Assembly (NCBI GenBank): GCA_009733775.1
Contig: WOGZ01000090.1
Coordinates: 48,357-112,356, forward strand
From: Alectoria sarmentosa
Taxonomy: Eukaryota > Ascomycota > Lecanoromycetes > Lecanorales > Parmeliaceae
Length of the DNA: 64,000 nucleotides
Direction: 5' to 3'
Each line of letters starts with the position of its first letter. Within the stretch, counting starts at the first letter, position 1. A program made the translations under genes and the position numbers. The notes beneath the pieces were generated by a model that was given only the letters and a program-made list of their open reading frames with translations, did no database searches and had not been told where the DNA came from. Below are positions 1 through 11,954 of the stretch, piece after piece.

Positions 1-214
1 TCTGTCCCAGAGAACCGTTGGGCCCTGACTGTTCGGAGCCAGAATCCTTGAACATGTCCAGATACTGGTGGGCATTGCAGTACTGCATCGTGTAGTGGTA
101 GGTGATGTCTGGGCGGCAAGAAAGGCCACTTTGGCTGTTATCGCAAGACATTGTGAGCTGGAGAGGTGCGACCGGGCAGTGACAGTAATACATCTGTCGT
201 GAGTAGAAGCACAT
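1..214 (-). CDS. Partial Cys-rich hypothetical protein, runs off the left edge
   Basis: An open frame of 71 codons starts with ATG at 214 and continues beyond base 1 without a stop. The visible part is rich in Cys and Tyr (MCFYSRQMYYCHC at the start, then MSCDNSQSGLSC and MQYCNAHQYLDMF), with at least seven cysteines in the first 50 residues. There is no signal peptide or recognised domain. A second in-frame ATG at residue 22 is an alternative start. The Cys spacing and open frame suggest real coding, perhaps a small metal-binding or disulfide-rich fungal protein, but I cannot name a family. The C-terminus lies outside the window. Confidence 0.4.
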   Translation of the reverse strand, partial: MCFYSRQMYYCHCPVAPLQLTMSCDNSQSGLSCRPDITYHYTMQYCNAHQYLDMFKDSGSEQSGPNGSLGQ

Positions 215-930
215 CTTGGCCGTCGCTGGTGGTGTATTCGTGGCAAGGTGAAAAGCTGACGTTGGTTGACTTTTCGCGAAAAGAAAATGTTGTGGGTAGG
301 AATTGGGATAGCTTCTAGGTTCTAGAAGTTCATGAACGCCAGAAGAAGGGTGGTGTCGAGAGCTATGCGATGAGCGTAGCTCAACATGCAACACTCTAGT
401 AAACACATTGTCATTGATCTTGTCTTTGTCGTTCAGCGATGCTTTAGAGATTATCGTTTTGTTCAGTCCGCATCAAATCTTATTGTCTCACAGACTTTGA
501 AGGTCGGTTTTCATTGTTACTGCGAGGCTCGGTTGGACAGCAAACAATTCCATTTTGCAACCTGGAGATCCGTATATTATTACCCAGATCATAGATGACC
601 CAGCGTCCGAATAATGGTTTGGCTCGGTTATTGACGTTTCAGGCCCTAGCGTCTGATGCTCCGGATCTTCAGTAACCTGCAGTTAGAATTGGGTCTCTCT
701 AAATTATTCGAAGCAACTTTAAATCGAACTTTGGCCATCAATCGAAGTTCGTGAAGGGACCTCAGATTGAGCTGACAGAGGCAAAATGCTTGAATGTGGT
801 GGCGGCAAAGATGAGAATATTTGTGGGAATATGAGTGATTCATCAGAATTCTCCAAGAAAGTCGTCCAATGTAAGAGAGGATCAAAGCGGCCCCAAAACC
901 CAGGAAAAAGTCTAAAGTGGTCGAAGAAGT
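215..930. other. Intergenic, no supported gene
   Basis: Only short overlapping open frames on both strands, none with a recognisable domain, signal peptide or consistent splice signals. It separates the edge gene (transcribed leftward) from the 3' end of the membrane protein gene to its right. Confidence 0.5.
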
Positions 931-1746
931 TTACGCAGAGCCGCGCCTGGTCGATAGTTCCTGCCACCGCACCCCTGGGGAACCAGCCAGCTCCCTTGAG
1001 TAAGCCGGTATTGCTGTTCCTTGTATCTCATGCACATGGTTATTCTCAAGCCCCTGTGGTTCACTGCTGTTCTCAACATCGGTAATGTCTCTTTCATCCT
1101 TTTCTTCCGCAGGATACAGTCCGCCAGCCGCAATATTGCTATGATGCCTGAGACGTGAAACCTGCTTATGCCTTCGGTGGCGCAGTGTCAGGAAGCCGAT
1201 GGTAGCTAGTACTAACAGGCCCAAAGGCACACCCAAGCCAATCCCAATTTTAGCGGATGGATCAAGGCCTGGAGATGCAGTTGCAGACGAGGATTGAGTA
1301 ATGGGTGTTGTTGATAACGTGGGGGTAGGAGTGGAGGTCGTTACTGATGCGGGGGTAGGAGTGGCTGTTGTTGCTGATGCGGAGATAGAAGTAGATGTTG
1401 TTGAAGAGATTTGAGGACTTGCCTGAAATGAGAGGTCAATGCGCGTCAATGAGAGGGTGACACTTGGAACAACTTCTGATTTGGAGGTGAGGGATGTGCT
1501 TGTAGCATCTTGTGATGTGGGGGTAGCGGCAGCGCTTGGTACATCTTGTGATGCGGAGACGAGGAAGGCGCTTGTAGCGTCTCCTGATGTGGTGGTGGCG
1601 GCGGTAAGTTGGGAGACGATATCTGGAATGCTGGTAGGCACACCGAAGACCTGAGTCAATACACCGAGGGTTAGACCGATGATTTGAGATGAACAGGTAG
1701 GGATGAAAAGAATGATAACAAAGTTGAGACAAGCAATAATATTCAT
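931..1746 (-). CDS. Ser/Thr-rich single-pass membrane protein, cell-wall-sensor-like
   Basis: An uninterrupted 271-residue frame with the architecture of fungal Mid2/Wsc-like surface proteins. It has an N-terminal hydrophobic signal (about residues 1–20, ending near TCSSQ) and a long Ser/Thr/Ala/Pro-rich ectodomain (about 45–165) suited to heavy O-mannosylation. One transmembrane helix follows (about 168–188, GLGVPLGLLVLATIGFL), then a basic stop-transfer stretch RHRRHK and an acidic cytoplasmic tail of about 80 residues. The ectodomain contains short internal repeats (ATPTSQDATS-like and TTSTPTPTLS-like units), also visible in DNA around 1320–1400 and 1490–1610. No WSC cysteine domain is present, so the sensor role is inferred from architecture only. 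It could be any O-glycosylated type I membrane protein. Confidence 0.6.
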   Translation of the reverse strand: MNIIACLNFVIILFIPTCSSQIIGLTLGVLTQVFGVPTSIPDIVSQLTAATTTSGDATSAFLVSASQDVPSAAATPTSQDATSTSLTSKSEVVPSVTLSLTRIDLSFQASPQISSTTSTSISASATTATPTPASVTTSTPTPTLSTTPITQSSSATASPGLDPSAKIGIGLGVPLGLLVLATIGFLTLRHRRHKQVSRLRHHSNIAAGGLYPAEEKDERDITDVENSSEPQGLENNHVHEIQGTAIPAYSRELAGSPGVRWQELSTRRGSA

Positions 1747-3400
1747 AACGCGTTTAACAAAAGCCGACGTTGAATTGCGTTGAACAATTCAAAGAGTCAA
1801 CATCTTGTATAGGAAGCCTTGGAGAAATGAGAGGAGCAGGGGACTTTGAGGAGCACCTTCAACTAGGGGCTACTCTAAGGTGCTTCCTGCAGAAAGCATT
1901 CTCGACATCTAGCCTTGTTAGGGTTTGGTTTTGTGGATGTGCTTCGCGCGGGGAACCCCGTTTACTAATCGTGCGTATTACCGAGGTAGCTAAGCAGGTG
2001 CACAATCTCATGCGTTCCACATGGGCGAAGCAGGTTGCGATTGTCCTGCGTAGTACAAAGAGCAGGAAGAAGCGAATTTCCAATGCAGTTGTACAATTAT
2101 ACCTAGTCTATCGTTTCCCAGTCTCAGTACCGCGCTACTTGCCGGTACGGCCCACATGGCATACAAGATCCGCGGGGATGAGGCACTAGGCAGATTAGTA
2201 TCAACGCTAATGAAAGGTAACGCATCAACCCATCGCTTTGTGCCCGAATTATGTTCTGTATATTGTAGTGCCAAGTTTTGTCGTGTAGTCACATCTATCA
2301 ACCAAGTGATCGGCTAGTCGTCCGGAAGACTGTTTGATATTATTGATAGAGGCGACTACAACTGAGTACGCTTTAGCTCCTGACCAGACAATCCCACCTC
2401 ATTCAATTCACAATTCCCATCAGTGGTCGAATTGGCGCGAAAAATAATCTGCTTACACTCCACACCAATCTGCACCATGTGCTGTTACGCCATGCACAGA
2501 CTGCTGTTGCTCATCACAAGCATATCAGCAGAGTATCTACCCGTCTGGATCTGGCGGTTCGTTTGCCCAATCAATGTGGGCCGGGAAAACATTTCATTGG
2601 CCAAGGTGTCACCACAGTTGATGCAGCCGGATGATGGTAATAGATTCTTGGAAGAGGCTGAGGCGATGATTGGCATTTTAAATGCCACGAACGAGACCAG
2701 ACAATATGCGGGTCAAGAGCAATACCGGAGACCTGCCGTGTCTTTGCAAGCCTTGTCTTTCAAGACATTGCCACCATGCAGCCTCATGAGCAGCCTTCCC
2801 ATAATGCCAAGCTCTTTGACTTTGCAGATTTTTCCATCTCTGCTCTACTTGCGCTGATTGATACGACTTTATAAATACCGCCCAAAGACTGTAGGTGGGT
2901 TCATGACAGCTATCGATTCGAGTCCTGCATCCTTTGAGCAGCGATGAATACTGGCACAAACTACGAACATTTTTAGTGACTTCGGTCCCCACGCTAAATC
3001 AGCCACTATGCACCGTTGTAGTCCGATTGGTTTTTTGTATTCTGCATGCGTGCTGCACAGAGCCATTTCGAGTCTGCTCGGCTATCGCATTTACATTCTA
3101 GATCGCGTCCTTTCCGTCCTTACTAGAGCAACGTGCCCTACTGTACTTTCGGTTTCTTATCTGTCTTCACTCCTAACATTTCTTAGTGGGGAAGGGGAAC
3201 GATTGCAAACCTGTTCAAGATTAAGAGAAAACCTGTACCAAAATATCCAAGACGTGCTCCTCTCACGGGAACCAGGGTAAGCACTCTTACGGGACCTAGG
3301 GCAACCGCTCTCTCGAAATGTGTACCGATACTTGTTATGCTGCCTCCTCTATTTCTTTCAATAATTTTACTCATGTACCAGGATCATGTCGTGATCGGGT
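1747..3400. other. Long intergenic stretch without a supported gene
   Basis: Open frames here (the longest about 140 codons on either strand) lack recognisable motifs, and several begin with GTG. One plus-strand frame (2479–2857) has a hydrophobic start (MCCYAMHRLLLLITS) and could be a small secreted protein, but nothing else supports it. The part near 3300–3400 may contain the lost 5' end of the broken gene that follows. Confidence 0.4.
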
Positions 3401-5149
3401 CATGGCGCCGCTATAAATTGGAGAACCCTTCAGCAGTATCAGCAGGGAGACAAGTCATTTCTGGGATAATGGGAATTCTACAGGCTTCCGCGGTGTTAGC
3501 AATACTTTTCAACTTTCCCACGCGCACCCGGTTAGCTACCAAAGATATCAAGCTTGATACTCTTGGAGTCTTCAATGCTCTGTCAGTACCTCGCACGGAC
3601 TGAAATTTACCAAAGAAGAATTGGCTGCTCGTCCTTCTGGCTGTTGGGCTTGGCCACGGACCCTCTGCCTTGTGGGCCAGCGCTGTCACCCCAATACAGA
3701 TACCTCACACTATACATCGTGGCAGCATATTGCTTCCAAACTTTACTGAAGCTTCAGGAGATGTGGGGCCTCAAACTTTCGAAGGTGGATTAGTTTTGTC
3801 CAGATGCCGTTCAAACCCAACCCTTGGAGGCGTGTCCAACTGTCCTGTTCCATACTTCCAAAATGCGCTACTCAATACAGCGCGAGAGGCCACAACTTCA
3901 AATGGTGCACTTCGAAATCATTCAAAGCTACCCACTCCAAGTTAGACATATCAAGGCCGATCCTATGGTGTTGGCTCCTCTGTAGGACTCGGAGCCGTTC
4001 GCGAAATTCCAGTAGACTTCCACCTCACGGGGTACTCTTTTGAAGAGGATGGCTATAATGCAAGTGCACATTGCTATTACGCCAGCTATTTCAACCTCAC
4101 GATCCAACACAAGAAGAATCAAGGCTCGCTGGGCATATTTCAATTGCAAGGTACTGTGCCAAATATATTTCCAGATCCCCAGGATCCAATGATAGCCTGG
4201 GGTGATAAGCCATGTAAAGACACTACAAGATCTGCAATGTTTGCTTGGGTGGCCGGGAATGATCGTCAGGGCCAGCACATCGTTGCCATTGCGGCAACTG
4301 CTTGGTATCGGAACGACTTTTCCAATTTGACGTTCTCACTCGAATTCACCCCCACAAAGTACGGTCAGTGTGAATGCAACGAACTCGTCAATAACCGTGA
4401 CTTCCAATGATAATACCACGACCGAACCTGATCCAGGGGGACATCTTGTGAGAGATACTATTCGGTCCCTACACTTTCTCTGTAGGATGAGTCCCTCTCT
4501 TTATATCTCTGTCATGGGCGACGCGTTTCAGTATAACGCGAATTCTACCCAAACGCGCTTTCCTACCATGGCTCGCTCCGAAGCTGTACTCAGAGCCACT
4601 GAAGATTCATTCGAGGCCATTCTCGACGACACCCTTACTATCTACGGAGGTGGCCAGATTGGCATAGCCAATGCCATCACGAACACGACCATCAAAGGCA
4701 CCTTCAATTCATTTCGTCTTGGAAAGCCACTTGTACATGACCTCACGCTCCTAGTCAACCAAGTCATCGTGTCAGGCATTGTATTTGAAAGTATCAGGAC
4801 GAGATGCTGGCGCGATCTGCCAAAATACGATATTGCGGATTTCAAGAGTACCGTAACCGCGGCGTCTTTTGGTGGTACTGCCATCTCCAAAAAAATTCAA
4901 CAACAATACGGGGACGAACACAAGAACAAAAAGTGGACTGCTGATTCCGCTGATCGAAAGCTAGGCAACATTGCAGTATGCTTGCGTCAAGACGAATTCG
5001 AAGAGCCTAGAATAGTCTTACAACAGGACAAAGGCCTGCTAATGCAGGATGAGGCCGACGAAGATGGCACGGAGATGGAGGATGGGACTGCCTCCTTGGA
5101 GACAGACTCATTCAAAGGCGCCACTACTGCGTGGGGTCCGATCGGATAG
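3401..5149 (+). pseudogene. Broken multi-pass membrane protein of a fungal-specific family
   Basis: One long coding region can be followed through three lesions. The N-terminal part (QVISGIMGILQASAVLAIL, then TLGVFNALSVPRTD) runs into TGA at 3601, where relatives of this large fungal membrane-protein family usually have Trp. The same frame continues (NLPKKNWLLVLLAVGLGHGP) to a TAG at 3943 and goes on through GRSYGVGSSVGLGAV and the ectodomain. At about 4363–4370 the frame shifts by one base, from LEFTPTKY to SVNATNSSITV, and then stays open to the end. The C-terminal part holds a hydrophobic segment (LVHDLTLLVNQVIVSGIVF), the family-typical IRTRCWRDLP and a cytoplasmic tail. Family membership is from memory of the conserved pattern; the function is unknown. 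Unusual splicing is a less likely explanation than decay. The 5' end is uncertain. Confidence 0.65.
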
Positions 5150-6662
5150 CACAATGAGTAGTCCCGGGGTCCACGATACACATGGAAGGGGGGGGTGAAA
5201 GCTTGCGAGGCGCGAGAAGGGGATTTCCTGGGAGGGTCATTCGGTTGAGCATTGGTAGGGGTGGATTTCGCGGAATTCAGTTGTGCCTGTTCTACAGCGG
5301 CGGGATCGGCGCTGGTAATGGTCGTCTGTGTATCAAGGTCATCACAATAACCGGCGAGAAGCACGTGTGTGGTGTTGGAGCGTACAAACCTACCTTCTAC
5401 TCCGCTCCTTTCCCTCGACGCTGCCAATGGTGTCCCAACACCCTTCCTCGATATCTTTCCCCCGTCTTTCCGTCCTCGGATGAATATCTCACTATTGCTT
5501 CGTCTCGCTGGACGAGTGAACACGATGCACCGCCACGCTTGGCGACTTTCTGCTGTTGTCCGGCCGGCCATGGTAACTTGAGACTCAAGGTGGATTGGCA
5601 AGAAAGAGTTCCCACGGCTACAGATGGGCTCTTTTGCAAAGGAAAGGATCCACGATCGTTGGCGGCAAAGATGTCGCCATCGGCCCTGCCTCTGCTAGAT
5701 TCCGTCGTTGAGCAACTTCCTCTCCCGCTAAGCCTGCATCCAACTCTTTGCTGCTTCAACTAAGGGGGTCATTTCTCACTCTCAGTACGAAGCTCTTGCG
5801 GGATCCCCTTAAAGCTAGCGACGACCAAGTCTATGTGTGAATGCAGGAACGGGATCCGCCTGCAAGCGCATCGGCGAAAAGATCAGCGGCTATTTCTGAA
5901 GAGAAGTCGCGTTATGATTCCGTGCGAGAGGACTCAGCTGGTAATAAGCATCGAGATTCAAAACGAACGATGCTGTTCGGAATGGAGGATGCCGAAGCGA
6001 CCCTGTTTTGGAACAGAACGCTAAGGACTCACTGACTCCGAGACTATTGGGTGGAATCGGACTGGTGGATTTTAGAGATGATGGGGAGAGAGGGCAACGT
6101 GATGGATAGTAACGAGTTAATCATTTAGGGAAGTCGAGGCGTCGTTTGTCTTTGGAGCTAGGGTTCAGTTTCTGTGCATGGTATTTTGATCCGATGAGAG
6201 AAGACATGCTCAATCATTTCGAGAATGGAATGGCTCCAAGGAGTGAGAGAAAAGGCGTCAAGGTCAAAACCTGCATGTGCGAGTTTGTATAGGTAAGAGA
6301 GCCGGAATAGGTGCTTACACATCTATCTTGACTATGCCTCAGCAAGTGAGATGGAGATCAAGAAACAGTGGAGCGGCTGCATTGAGACATATTCAGCTCT
6401 GGCAGCGGGAATGGACTGCTTGAAAAAACGTCTGAGGTGTCTTGGAGAGTAAAAATGCTATTCTATGACAAACTTGCTTGTTCGGCCAAAAGAATGACTC
6501 GTTCAGCCAGCCAGCCATTCATATATAGCTGGCTTTCATAAACAAAGAAATCGTACAGCGCGCCGCGACCGCCTCGTCCCAAAAGTGGGTCAGGATGTTT
6601 CGAATAAAAAGGAAAGCCACCATGGCATCGTAGCATGTCAAGTTCAAAACGTCGGGAGATTG
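5150..6662. other. Intergenic, only shadow ORFs
   Basis: Overlapping open frames of about 190–200 codons occur on both strands between 4987 and 5763. They are mutually antisense, low in hydrophobic periodicity and without known motifs. A plus-strand frame at 5841–6035 is short and basic. Nothing here is supported as a gene. The far end holds the 3' flank of the receptor gene transcribed from the right. Confidence 0.4.
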
Positions 6663-8476
6663 CTATACCGCACTGGAATCGCTCTCGGAATGCATCTTAG
6701 ACTGACCAGAGGATATGGCGCTATCCATGCGAAAAAAGCTCATGATGTCCCAATAGCCTGTGCGAGGGGTGTTCGACTGCCGGCGTGTCTTCCACCACGC
6801 GCTACCACCGACGCTACTACGCTTCGTCTTGGGTGCTCGTCCTTCGGCAGGAAGCCCAACTTCGCCGACTGCGTGAGATGCGCTCCGGATATAGCTTCCT
6901 TGTGTATGCTGATTGTGGGGGGATGGCGAACGTCGACCTCGAGACTGCTGCTGTTCTGCCATCTCTTCGTAGTACTCACGGCGTGTTGCGTCCGTTGCAT
7001 TATCGGCGGGGACGGCCGGATTGCGAGCGATTTCTGAGAGTGGAAGCCACTTTGGTTCCGTCGCAAAAACAGTCTCTGGATTGAAGAAGCGCCCTCTTCC
7101 GTCGACCCGGGAGCCAAGGGTGACTTTAATATCTTTGGTAGCTAATCTTTCGGCACTGCTGGGTTTGCTGTGGGGAATTTTGCCGGGTTCGCTGGACCGG
7201 TGTAGGGGGTTCGAAAGGTGGAGGCTTTTGAAGCTGGAGTTGAGGAAAAACATAATGGACCTGAAAAATGGCAGGTGATATCGGAAGAATCCAGGGAAAG
7301 AAGTAAGGCAGCTACACATGACACCTACGGTCAACTCGACAACGCTAACAACAGTCAGTAATACGTCATGATCTGAAAGAAGCCTACTAACACCCAGAGC
7401 AAGACGAACACCAGCTTCCAGGTCACGTCGCTGTTTCGGCCTAATTTAACTCGATAGTATAGGCCAAAAGCACTCGCAATGCATGCACTACATGCCTTTG
7501 GCGTTAGTAATCGTTGAGGGCTTCTAGCAGAGGCGACCTCACAGGAGACCGGTCATGAAGATTGCCAAAACGCCAACCTTTTTCCTCGGTGGGAGCTGCA
7601 GTTTCCATACCACAGGAATTGGGAGACAGAAAATATAGAAATCGCTAGCCACGCTGACAGCCCCTTGCGTTATGCCCAACGGTATGTCCTTGGCGGTATC
7701 GACTGAGAGTATAGCTGCCAGTTGACTCTGCCCGGGTTTTGGGATCGAGAGGACTGCGTAGGCAATGAATGTTGCACAATAGAAGAGAGAAAGGAAACCC
7801 ATGCTAAGATAGATGCAGTACCTCAACCTGACGTTGGGGCGGAAGATTTGAAGGTACAGAAGAAGAAGAGACAGTTTCGCCATCAGGATAGTCGGGGAGT
7901 ACAGCACGTCAAGGACGACAAATCTCTGGATGGACGAAAGTTAGATTGAGCGAGTCGGCTAGAATTGATTATGAACGTCTTACTCGAAGAAGACTCGGGG
8001 TGAAAGCCGTGAACGGAACGTTCCATTGATGTGGACCAACGCCATCGCCCAACGCTACCAGAAAGTCAGCGAATGGGTTAATGGCGCTGCACGGAGGACT
8101 GCTTACTTGAAAGTGCGGTAGCAGCAAACCCGATGGAGCCGATCTTGCCATGGGCCATGAGAAGATATCTCAAACTGACGACGACGGTCTTACCGTAGCT
8201 GGTATACAGGTCCCTGAAGATATTCAGCGCCATCATTGCAAGTCTGGGTCAATACAAACAGTCATCCCAACCCCACACCTTTCTGATATAGAGCTTTGTA
8301 TAAAACCGCACGGTTACACAGATAACCATTGAGGTTATGCAGACTGCACATGCAATGACGAGGGCTGGACCACGGGAGACGGGATTGACAAAGTTGCTTG
8401 TTACGCCCGGTGGGGGAAAAAGAGCTGGAAGCGTTATACCGTTGGAAGAGTCATCTGCCGGCGTCGATGAATCCAT
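6663..8476 (-). CDS. Seven-transmembrane rhodopsin-domain (PTH11/SAT4-like) receptor
   Basis: This is a fungal integral membrane protein of the rhodopsin/PTH11-like type, expected at the plasma membrane as a signal receptor. Seven exons can be joined cleanly (minus strand): 8476–8261 with one more base to 8260, 8213–8194, 8143–8107, 8054–7984, 7925–7543, 7487–7392 and 7344–6663. The junctions rebuild the family's core order: VRFYTK, GWDDW, then GDGVGPHQWNVPF in the second loop, LMAKLSLLLLYLQIF, LPIPVVWKLQLPPRKK, SDVTWKL and LTVGVMCSCL. TM helices are visible at about residues 33–55 and repeatedly after that. The cytoplasmic tail of about 180 residues is Ser/Arg-rich. No CFEM domain precedes it, unlike some PTH11 receptors. 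The ligand is unknown. Splice sites fit GT..AG, including a GTTAGT donor for the last intron. Confidence 0.82.
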
Positions 8477-9952
8477 GATGTGAGGTTTTAGAAGTGGACT
8501 AGGCTAAAAAGCTCCCATCATCTCCGAAATTGAAAGACATGTAAATTTTGAGATTCTATAATCTTGTAATGGAGAGGAAGTCATGAAGAATGCTTCGTGC
8601 CGCGGATTCTTGACGTGAGCAGGTGGGGGAGTAAGCAAGTAGGCGGATATAAGATCAAACGACTACAAGGCGGTTGTAATGCCAGTACTAGTAGACGAGG
8701 TTGGAAAATCGTTAAGCGGGGCATCGGGACCGGCCTGTGCGACTGATGTCTTGGAAAAGGATGGATTTAGAGTTCAGAGGAAGTGACAGCCTTCTTACAG
8801 ATCCATAAACGTATCCCACACATGTTCAGACTCTTCGTCCAAAGAGGCTGCATCTTGCCCGGTCTTTGGGCTTAGAATGGACATAGCCTTATCCAACGGA
8901 CATGATCCATGCAGGAGACCAAGCTCACGGTGGATGATTTTCCTGTGGAAAGGTGGGGTATTGCATCAGAGTCGAGCTGTTGCTGTTGCCACAGTGTTCC
9001 AGGCAAAGAGGGTTGCATCCATTTTGAAGTCTTGTCCTACATCCTCCATGTTCCACGTGTCTTGGCTGACAACGGAGACGGAGTGCGTGTGTGAAGCAAC
9101 GGAGAGACGGGATTGTAAGATGTTCACCCTGCTTTAGTGTCCTAGTGCCATAAGCGCTTTATTAATCTGCCGTATGATACCCTAAGACTCAGTGGAAACG
9201 GCACTTGCCGAGGCTAGTTAATTAAACTAAGTATGGTACACGGTAAGGTAGTACGCCGGGCGGATCAAATGCCTTTTCTGCCCCACGCCCGAAATGTTTG
9301 TCACAACGGACCAAGGGAATACTGTATAATAATAACAACAAAACATAGCCACATAAAAATGCACGTCAGATATCCTCAACCTATCTACGCCCACCCTTTC
9401 CCTGGTCTCTTGAGATATTGGTCCCTGTCGATGCCGTGTCAGTGAACATCTACTAAGCGATCCAGACGGCGCCATGGCAGAGACGACTCAGCTTCAAGGA
9501 TCCACTACACCTTCAACTTAAGCAGATGCGGATTTCAGCCGCATGCGTAGCTCTCAGCGCTCACACCATGCCTCAGCACTTGATCCCATGAGCAGTTTTG
9601 ATGTTTCAGCTCGTTACCGGAGACTGCACTCTGTGTAATCGTACGGCCGAGGAAGACTTCAAGTGCATCAAAGTCAGCGCAGGTGAAATATTGCCACCAA
9701 GTTTTTGGCAAGGTTTGAGTGCACGGCGCAGTATTTGCTTTGGTCTTCCAAAGAAACATGTTTTCAGCCTGCTGCACTGAGGAGTTCTAAGGGACAAGCC
9801 TTGTCATTCTCCCCCCGTCTCCTTGACTTCTCGTCTTTTATTTTATATCGAGAGCTCTCAGCAACACATCTCTAGTCTATCAGCTCATCTTTTGGTATAC
9901 TGGAACACTATCCTATTCTCTTGAACAGATTAATCATTTTCATCTAGTCACC
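8477..9952. other. Intergenic between divergent genes, nothing supported
   Basis: Short frames only. The region contains the promoters of the leftward receptor gene and the rightward CFEM-like gene. A pyrimidine-rich stretch with several TCTC/CATC runs at about 9815–9950 directly precedes the CFEM start and looks like a fungal 5' leader. Confidence 0.45.
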
Positions 9953-10598
9953 ATGTTCTTCCACTGGACCTTGGTGCTTGTCTTGACTATCGCCTCACGC
10001 CAAGTTGTGGCGCAGAGTGTATCAGATGTTCCCCAATGTGCTGTACGTGGAAATCTCACCCTCACTGTGTTCGACATAGCTAAGAAGCAGGAATACAGGA
10101 AAAAGCTGCGCTTTCAAGTATAAGCTCCACCGGCTGCCAACTCACGGACATCGAATGCATCTGTAAAGATCAATCTTTCATAAGTTCGCTCCTACCAGTC
10201 GTCAGGAACGCATGCAGTCCAGCGGATTTACAGAGTAGGCCTCATCCTTAGACTAGGTGAACTTATCTAATAGTATCGAAGAGACTGTTGCTTTCACAAA
10301 GAGTCTTTGTGATACCGTTGGCATCACTATTGCGGTACCCACCTCTGCTCCAACTGGTAACTCCACTGGGGCACCACTTCCCCTCTCGACTTCCAGTATC
10401 GTCTCGAGTTCTCAAATTCATACTTCCTCCGGTGCCCCGTTGACCCAATCGACATCAACCAAGTCCACCGCACCGACGGCCGCCAGCGCGAATTCCAGCT
10501 CAGCACCGTCTGTTCTTACCGGGGTCGCGGCTAGGGACTATGTACGTTATGTTTGGGCGGATACACTGCTGGCTATGATTGCCCTTGTTCTGCTTTGA
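9953..10598 (+). CDS. CFEM-like GPI-anchored cell-surface protein (possibly degenerate)
   Basis: Exon 1 (9953–10042) encodes a signal peptide ending at VVAQ, followed by SVSDVPQCA. A 56-bp intron leads to exon 2 from 10099, EKAALSSISSTGCQLTDIECICKDQ, which is the typical CFEM core. A third block (from about 10257) gives IEETVAFTKSLCDTVGI, then a Ser/Thr/Pro-rich spacer and a hydrophobic tail (LLAMIALVLL) as in GPI-anchored proteins. CFEM proteins bind haem or sit in the cell wall as virulence or adhesion factors. Two of the usual eight cysteines are missing: the one shortly after PQC, and the first of the Cys pair before SPADL (the sequence reads LPVVRNAC). The last junction cannot be joined with GT..AG ends while keeping frame, so either my model is wrong or the gene is damaged. 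Confidence 0.6.
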
Positions 10599-11954
10599 TG
10601 GAGTTGTGTCAGGGACTAAGAATTAGCGTGGTCAAGAATAGTTGAGATGGAGTGGTGGTTCTTGTAATCCATCCATACGTGTCAGAGTGGATTTGTACGC
10701 ATCAGTATTAAGTACCGGAGGGCGGGGTGGTATCTCTCAGAACCTAATTCTCTAGCCCCGTTTATTTTAGTAGAAAGGCACCGCTGCGATATAAAGGCAA
10801 TCAAAGACGTTGAAAAATCGCGTCACATTTCCGCCACTGGCTGGGCGCAACTAATTGTATGGAGATGATGAGACGCTAGTCGACGGCATATTGGAACGCA
10901 GGCTACGAGGCGCATTGTCGTGCATTTCAGCTGGACTCAAATCCTTGTCGCACAAAGATATCAAGTGCTGCCGCTTTAGCAGCCACGGGTACATTCTGAT
11001 TGGGTGATTACCTGATCTAATAACGAGAGCGCTGACTGCAATGTGGTGGTGCTACATACTGCGCAGAAAAGGGGGGAATTTTTATCTTCTCGGCACAAAT
11101 AAAAAGTAGATTTACTCTACGGATGTCGGCACCGGAAGCTTGGACAGCGCTAGCAGCAGCCTTAACCCTACCTACCTTACTTTCGGAATGCGGAAGAAGC
11201 TCTCAAGGGCAGCTCTTTGGCGGGACATTGTCCGTAGTCTTGGCGTTCAGGATTTTTGGTGCCGACCTCTGTACACCGTACGAATTATAGATAGCACTGG
11301 GCGTTGCGCTCAATGGGGCGCATAGAATTGGGCATGCAGTAAGCCGGGCGTTGCAATGAGGCATCTCTGCGTTGCGGGAAGTCCCTTTTTTCGTTTCAGC
11401 GGTAACATTGGCAAGGCTCCACTGGTTCGGTCTAAGGTACGAGTAGACTCTAGAGTAGATGGCTCCCCTGATTCTCTTTTTCTCTCCAATACCCGTACAC
11501 CCTTTCATTCTCAGCTGGACAATGTTTTGGTTCGATTGATCGCCTTGTTCTTCCAATGTACATGCGTGGCAACTTGACCCGTAGACTAATAATATGATTG
11601 GCAGAATGACGTTCCCCGGTCCCTGGCATGCAGCAAGAAGTCAAGTCTTGGCGAAAGTCTTGGCTGTGTTTTTGTTGATCATCTCAATCGTTGCTGCCTC
11701 TTTGCATTCAAATGGACATCCTCCTTTTCTCGACTCCGTCTGAACGGTAAAAGGTAGTAAAAGGAAGGTAGGTGAGATTTGATTGCCATCCGGTGCGCGT
11801 AAAGCTGAAGTAATCACGCCAAATCACCTTGGATTCGATACGTGCTCGTGCTGCAGCTGCGCGCTCAAAGTACAGACTCGTTCAATCCATTTTGATTCCT
11901 TCTTCTCTTTCAATATCCTACCACCATCACTACAACATCATCAGAGTCATCGAG
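10599..11954. other. Intergenic and CYP51 upstream region
   Basis: No supported gene. It holds a CCTACCTACCTTAC motif near 11167, of a kind that recurs elsewhere in the window, and a CT/CA-rich leader at about 11880–11950 just before the CYP51 start codon. Confidence 0.45.

Noticed and set aside
4987..5763. Long overlapping frames on both strands
   Set aside because: Mutually antisense, no motif, partly antisense to the pseudogene; likely chance frames in GC-richer DNA.
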